In this document: positions 62,179 to 64,000 of the stretch, piece by piece
Numbering within the stretch: position 1 is the first letter of the stretch
How the letters are laid out: every line of letters begins with the position of its first letter
Source of the DNA: Pseudomonas sp. Root562
Lineage (GTDB): Bacteria; Pseudomonadota; Gammaproteobacteria; Pseudomonadales; Pseudomonadaceae
Direction: 5' to 3'
DNA: 64,000 nucleotides
Assembly: GCF_001427125.1 (NCBI RefSeq)
Contig: NZ_LMGK01000025.1
Location: forward strand, 170,387 to 234,386
The notes under the pieces: model-generated
Database searches by the model: none
What the model saw: only the letters and a program-made list of their open reading frames with translations
What the model was told of the DNA's origin: nothing
Program-made: the position numbers and the translations under genes

Positions 62179-62531
62179 TGGGCATCTCCCAACTGCTTGC
62201 GCAGACGAGTGATGCGGGTGTTGAGTACGTCCAACTGTTCCTCGCTCTTGAGGGTCAAGACCCGAGCCTCAGCCAGACGCGCATCCAGCTCGGCCTGCTC
62301 GGCCCGCATCCGCGCATTCTTGTAGGACTGGTCGTCCATGCTGCCCTTGGCTCGCTTGAACTTGTCTTGCGCCAGTTTCATTTCCGGCACGTCGTCGGCC
62401 GTTGCGCCCACAGCCTTGGCTTGTTCAAGCGCCTGTTCGGTGAGGCGCATTTGTTCATTCGGCGCCGGATCGGCTGCACAACCCGCCAGAGCCAGAATGG
62501 CCAGGGCAGCGAAAAGAGGTCGAATACTCAC
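62175..62531 (-). CDS. DUF4398 lipoprotein
   Basis: A 118-residue lipoprotein (lipobox LAGC, Cys18) that is almost wholly helical after the signal, with EQALEQAKAVGATADDVPEM and heptad-like ARMRAEQAELDARLAEA. The DUF4398 type is usually found next to or fused with OmpA C-domains. It begins nine bases after the substrate-binding protein stop and overlaps the OmpA gene; the two probably form an envelope complex. Confidence 0.87.
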   Translation of the reverse strand: MSIRPLFAALAILALAGCAADPAPNEQMRLTEQALEQAKAVGATADDVPEMKLAQDKFKRAKGSMDDQSYKNARMRAEQAELDARLAEARVLTLKSEEQLDVLNTRITRLRKQLGDAQ

Positions 62532-62540
62532 TAAAAATCC

Positions 62541-63368
62541 CTACAGTTTTGGGGCGCTGACAGGTTGTTTCTGCCGTTGAGAACGTTGAGCGTTCCAGCG
62601 CTCGATATTGCGCAACAGCACAGCCTCCGTCAGCCCGGACGCGGGCAATTCTGTCATCTTTTTGGCCAGCTGTCCGCGCAACCAGGGATCGTTGCATGCC
62701 GAGTTATGGGAAACCGCCAGAAACAGCCCGGGTCTGTCGACCGGTTGCGCTCGGCCGATCAGGTCGTTGGCCATGCCCAATGTCTGCGCCATCGCCATGC
62801 CGGAGTAACGTCCGGCCAGGACAAATTCCACCTCGCCCAGCAGTAGTTTCTGAAAGGCCTGAGTCAAATTGGCTGTGCGGGTAAGCGTCAATTTCTGCTC
62901 GGCAAATGTGCCAAAAGCCTGGGTCAAGCGAGACTTTTCCGACAAAGCGCCAGGATGACCTTGCAGGTCCTGCACGTCGTTGTAGACCAGTGGCGAATCT
63001 TTGCGGGTCCAGACCAGATAATCGTTTTCCAGCAAGGGTGGATGAATGTAATCCAGGGACTCCAGTTCACTGACTGTCAATGGAGCGTCGGCCAGCATAT
63101 CCATGCGACCACTGCGAACTTCATCCAGCGCCTGTGAACGTTTGCCGGCGTAAAGCACCTCGACCTTGATGCCCAACTCCCCTGCCACTTGCTGCAAAAG
63201 ATCGACACTTGCGCCGATCAGATGCTTGGGGTTTTCCGGGTCTTGCCACAGATACGGCGGCGCATCGGGGCTACCGGTCACAACCAGGCGCTCGCACTTG
63301 CCTGCTGCTACGGACAGCGTGGGCAACAGCGCCAAACCCAGCAAACTCCACGCGAGACGCAGATCCAT
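62541..63368 (-). CDS. Periplasmic substrate-binding protein (SBP family 3)
   Basis: A 275-residue protein with a signal peptide (cleavage near VAAG, residue 22) and the family 3 amino-acid-type binding fold (GSPDAPPYLWQDPENP, GASVDLLQQVAGELGIKVE, GRMDMLADAPLT). No permease or ATPase gene is adjacent; instead it leads the DUF4398-OmpA pair, so it may serve sensing or a distant transporter. Ligand unknown. A cysteine follows the signal (KCERL) and may pair with Cys in SACNDPW. Confidence 0.85.
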   Translation of the reverse strand: MDLRLAWSLLGLALLPTLSVAAGKCERLVVTGSPDAPPYLWQDPENPKHLIGASVDLLQQVAGELGIKVEVLYAGKRSQALDEVRSGRMDMLADAPLTVSELESLDYIHPPLLENDYLVWTRKDSPLVYNDVQDLQGHPGALSEKSRLTQAFGTFAEQKLTLTRTANLTQAFQKLLLGEVEFVLAGRYSGMAMAQTLGMANDLIGRAQPVDRPGLFLAVSHNSACNDPWLRGQLAKKMTELPASGLTEAVLLRNIERWNAQRSQRQKQPVSAPKL

Positions 63369-63400
63369 GGCAATGCACTCCGGTTAAGACCGTTTATATC

Positions 63401-63517
63401 CTGTAGGAGCGAGCCCGCTCGCGATGGTCTCAAATGCACCGCGTGTATCCAGGATCGCCACGTCATCGTTGACGTCCATCGCGACGGTGCGACGATTCGA
63501 CAGGCTCGCTTCTACAG
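63401..63517. repeat. REP-like inverted pair (CTGTAGGAGCGAGC type)
   Basis: CTGTAGGAGCGAGCC at 63401 and the near-complement GGCTCGCTTCTACAG ending at 63517 enclose an inner pair around CGCGATGG / CCATCGCG. It lies between etfA and the SBP gene. Confidence 0.75.
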
Positions 63518-63528
63518 GGCGAAAATAC

Positions 63529-63558
63529 AAAAAAAAAGCCCGACCAAACGGTCGGGCT
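63529..63558 (-). terminator. Rho-independent terminator after etfA
   Basis: Stem AGCCCGACC (63537-63545) and GGTCGGGCT (63550-63558) with an AAAC/GTTT loop. On the minus strand it is followed by a run of about nine T. Confidence 0.92.
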
Positions 63559-63580
63559 CTTTATAAGTGAAGCGGCCGGA

Positions 63581-64000
63581 TTAGACCAGCTTCTCCAGCT
63601 CAGGAATGGCTTCGAACAAGTCCGCCACCAAGCCGTAATCGGCCACCTGGAAGATCGGCGCTTCTTCGTCCTTGTTGATCGCAACGATCACTTTGGAGTC
63701 TTTCATGCCGGCCAGGTGCTGGATCGCGCCGGAGATACCGACGGCGATGTACAGCTGTGGCGCAACGATCTTGCCGGTCTGGCCGACCTGCATGTCGTTG
63801 GGTACGAAACCTGCGTCGACCGCGGCGCGCGAAGCACCAACGGCAGCGCCCAGCTTGTCGGCCAGGGCGTACAGGTGTTTGAAGTTGTCGCCGTTCTGCA
63901 TGCCGCGGCCGCCGGAAACGACGATCTTGGCAGCGGTCAGTTCCGGACGATCGGACTTGGCCAGTTCTTCGCCGACGAAGCTGGAGATGCCAGCGTCGTG
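63581..64000 (-). CDS. etfA: Electron transfer flavoprotein subunit alpha, C-terminal part
   Basis: Only the last 139 residues lie in the window; the gene continues beyond base 64000. The alpha subunit carries FAD and passes electrons from acyl-CoA and other dehydrogenases to ETF-ubiquinone oxidoreductase. The FAD-binding signature is clear: VVSGGRGM, QVGQTGKIVAPQLYIAVG, SGAIQHLAGM and INKDEEAPIFQVADYG. The last is followed by DLFEAIPELEKLV at the C-terminus. Confidence 0.96.
   Translation of the reverse strand, partial: HDAGISSFVGEELAKSDRPELTAAKIVVSGGRGMQNGDNFKHLYALADKLGAAVGASRAAVDAGFVPNDMQVGQTGKIVAPQLYIAVGISGAIQHLAGMKDSKVIVAINKDEEAPIFQVADYGLVADLFEAIPELEKLV

Overview
The window is chromosomal DNA of a Pseudomonas of the fluorescens group. 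The gene order ihfB-rpsA-cmk-tyrA/aroA-hisC-pheA-serC-gyrA-mtnA-mtaD-ubiG-mupP-yciK matches what I know of P. aeruginosa PA3160-PA3173. The dense extragenic palindromes (GTGGGAGC, GTGGCGAGGGAGC and CCCACGCTCTGCGTGGG types), high GC content and many GTG starts fit the same group. All calls rest on reading the sequence; no database was searched.

Layout. 1-3.9 kb: AT-rich edge of the O-antigen locus, with a Wzz chain-length regulator and a polytopic GT-C-like membrane protein. 3.9-17.7 kb: a minus-strand housekeeping block with lapA, ihfB, rpsA, cmk and the aromatic amino acid/serine genes (tyrA-aroA fusion, hisC, pheA, serC), then gyrA and mtnA. 17.7-21.5 kb: plus-strand mtaD, ubiG, mupP, yciK (methylthioadenosine salvage, ubiquinone, peptidoglycan recycling). 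21.5-26.1 kb: c-di-GMP genes, one diguanylate cyclase behind a strong sigma-54-type promoter and one membrane PAS-GGDEF-EAL protein with a TenA/PqqC-like gene. 26.3-30.5 kb: a 1377-residue toxin-like protein ending in a deaminase-like zinc motif. 30.5-41 kb: ABC exporter, DsbA-like protein, trhO, bolA, DUF2059, fumC, DMT exporter, thiolase and a double-domain PPK2. 41.2-48 kb: mnmC, then a 1604-residue toxin-like protein with leucine-rich repeats and an IpaH/SspH-type E3 ligase (NEL) domain. 48.3-53.2 kb: the N-acetylglutaminylglutamine amide (NAGGN) osmoprotectant genes. 53.2-64 kb: yheU, a CsrA paralogue, ynfA, an SDR, a 50-residue DUF3309 protein, an LTA-synthase-like phosphotransferase, START and YkgJ proteins, a MocR regulator with a repeat-rich upstream region, an SBP/DUF4398/OmpA lipoprotein operon and the 3' part of etfA.

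The most interesting content is the pair of giant toxin-like proteins (26336-30469 and 43239-48053). They share a general plan: a large N-terminal region and a hydrophobic central segment. Their C-terminal modules differ, being a nucleic-acid/nucleotide deaminase-like tail in one and LRR plus NEL ubiquitin ligase in the other. Neither has a neighbouring immunity or secretion gene, which favours eukaryotic targets. Other points worth a look are the sigma-54 promoter with a roughly 185-nt leader before the GGDEF gene, the ACAGT/ACTGT repeat cluster upstream of the MocR gene, and three families of palindromic intergenic elements.
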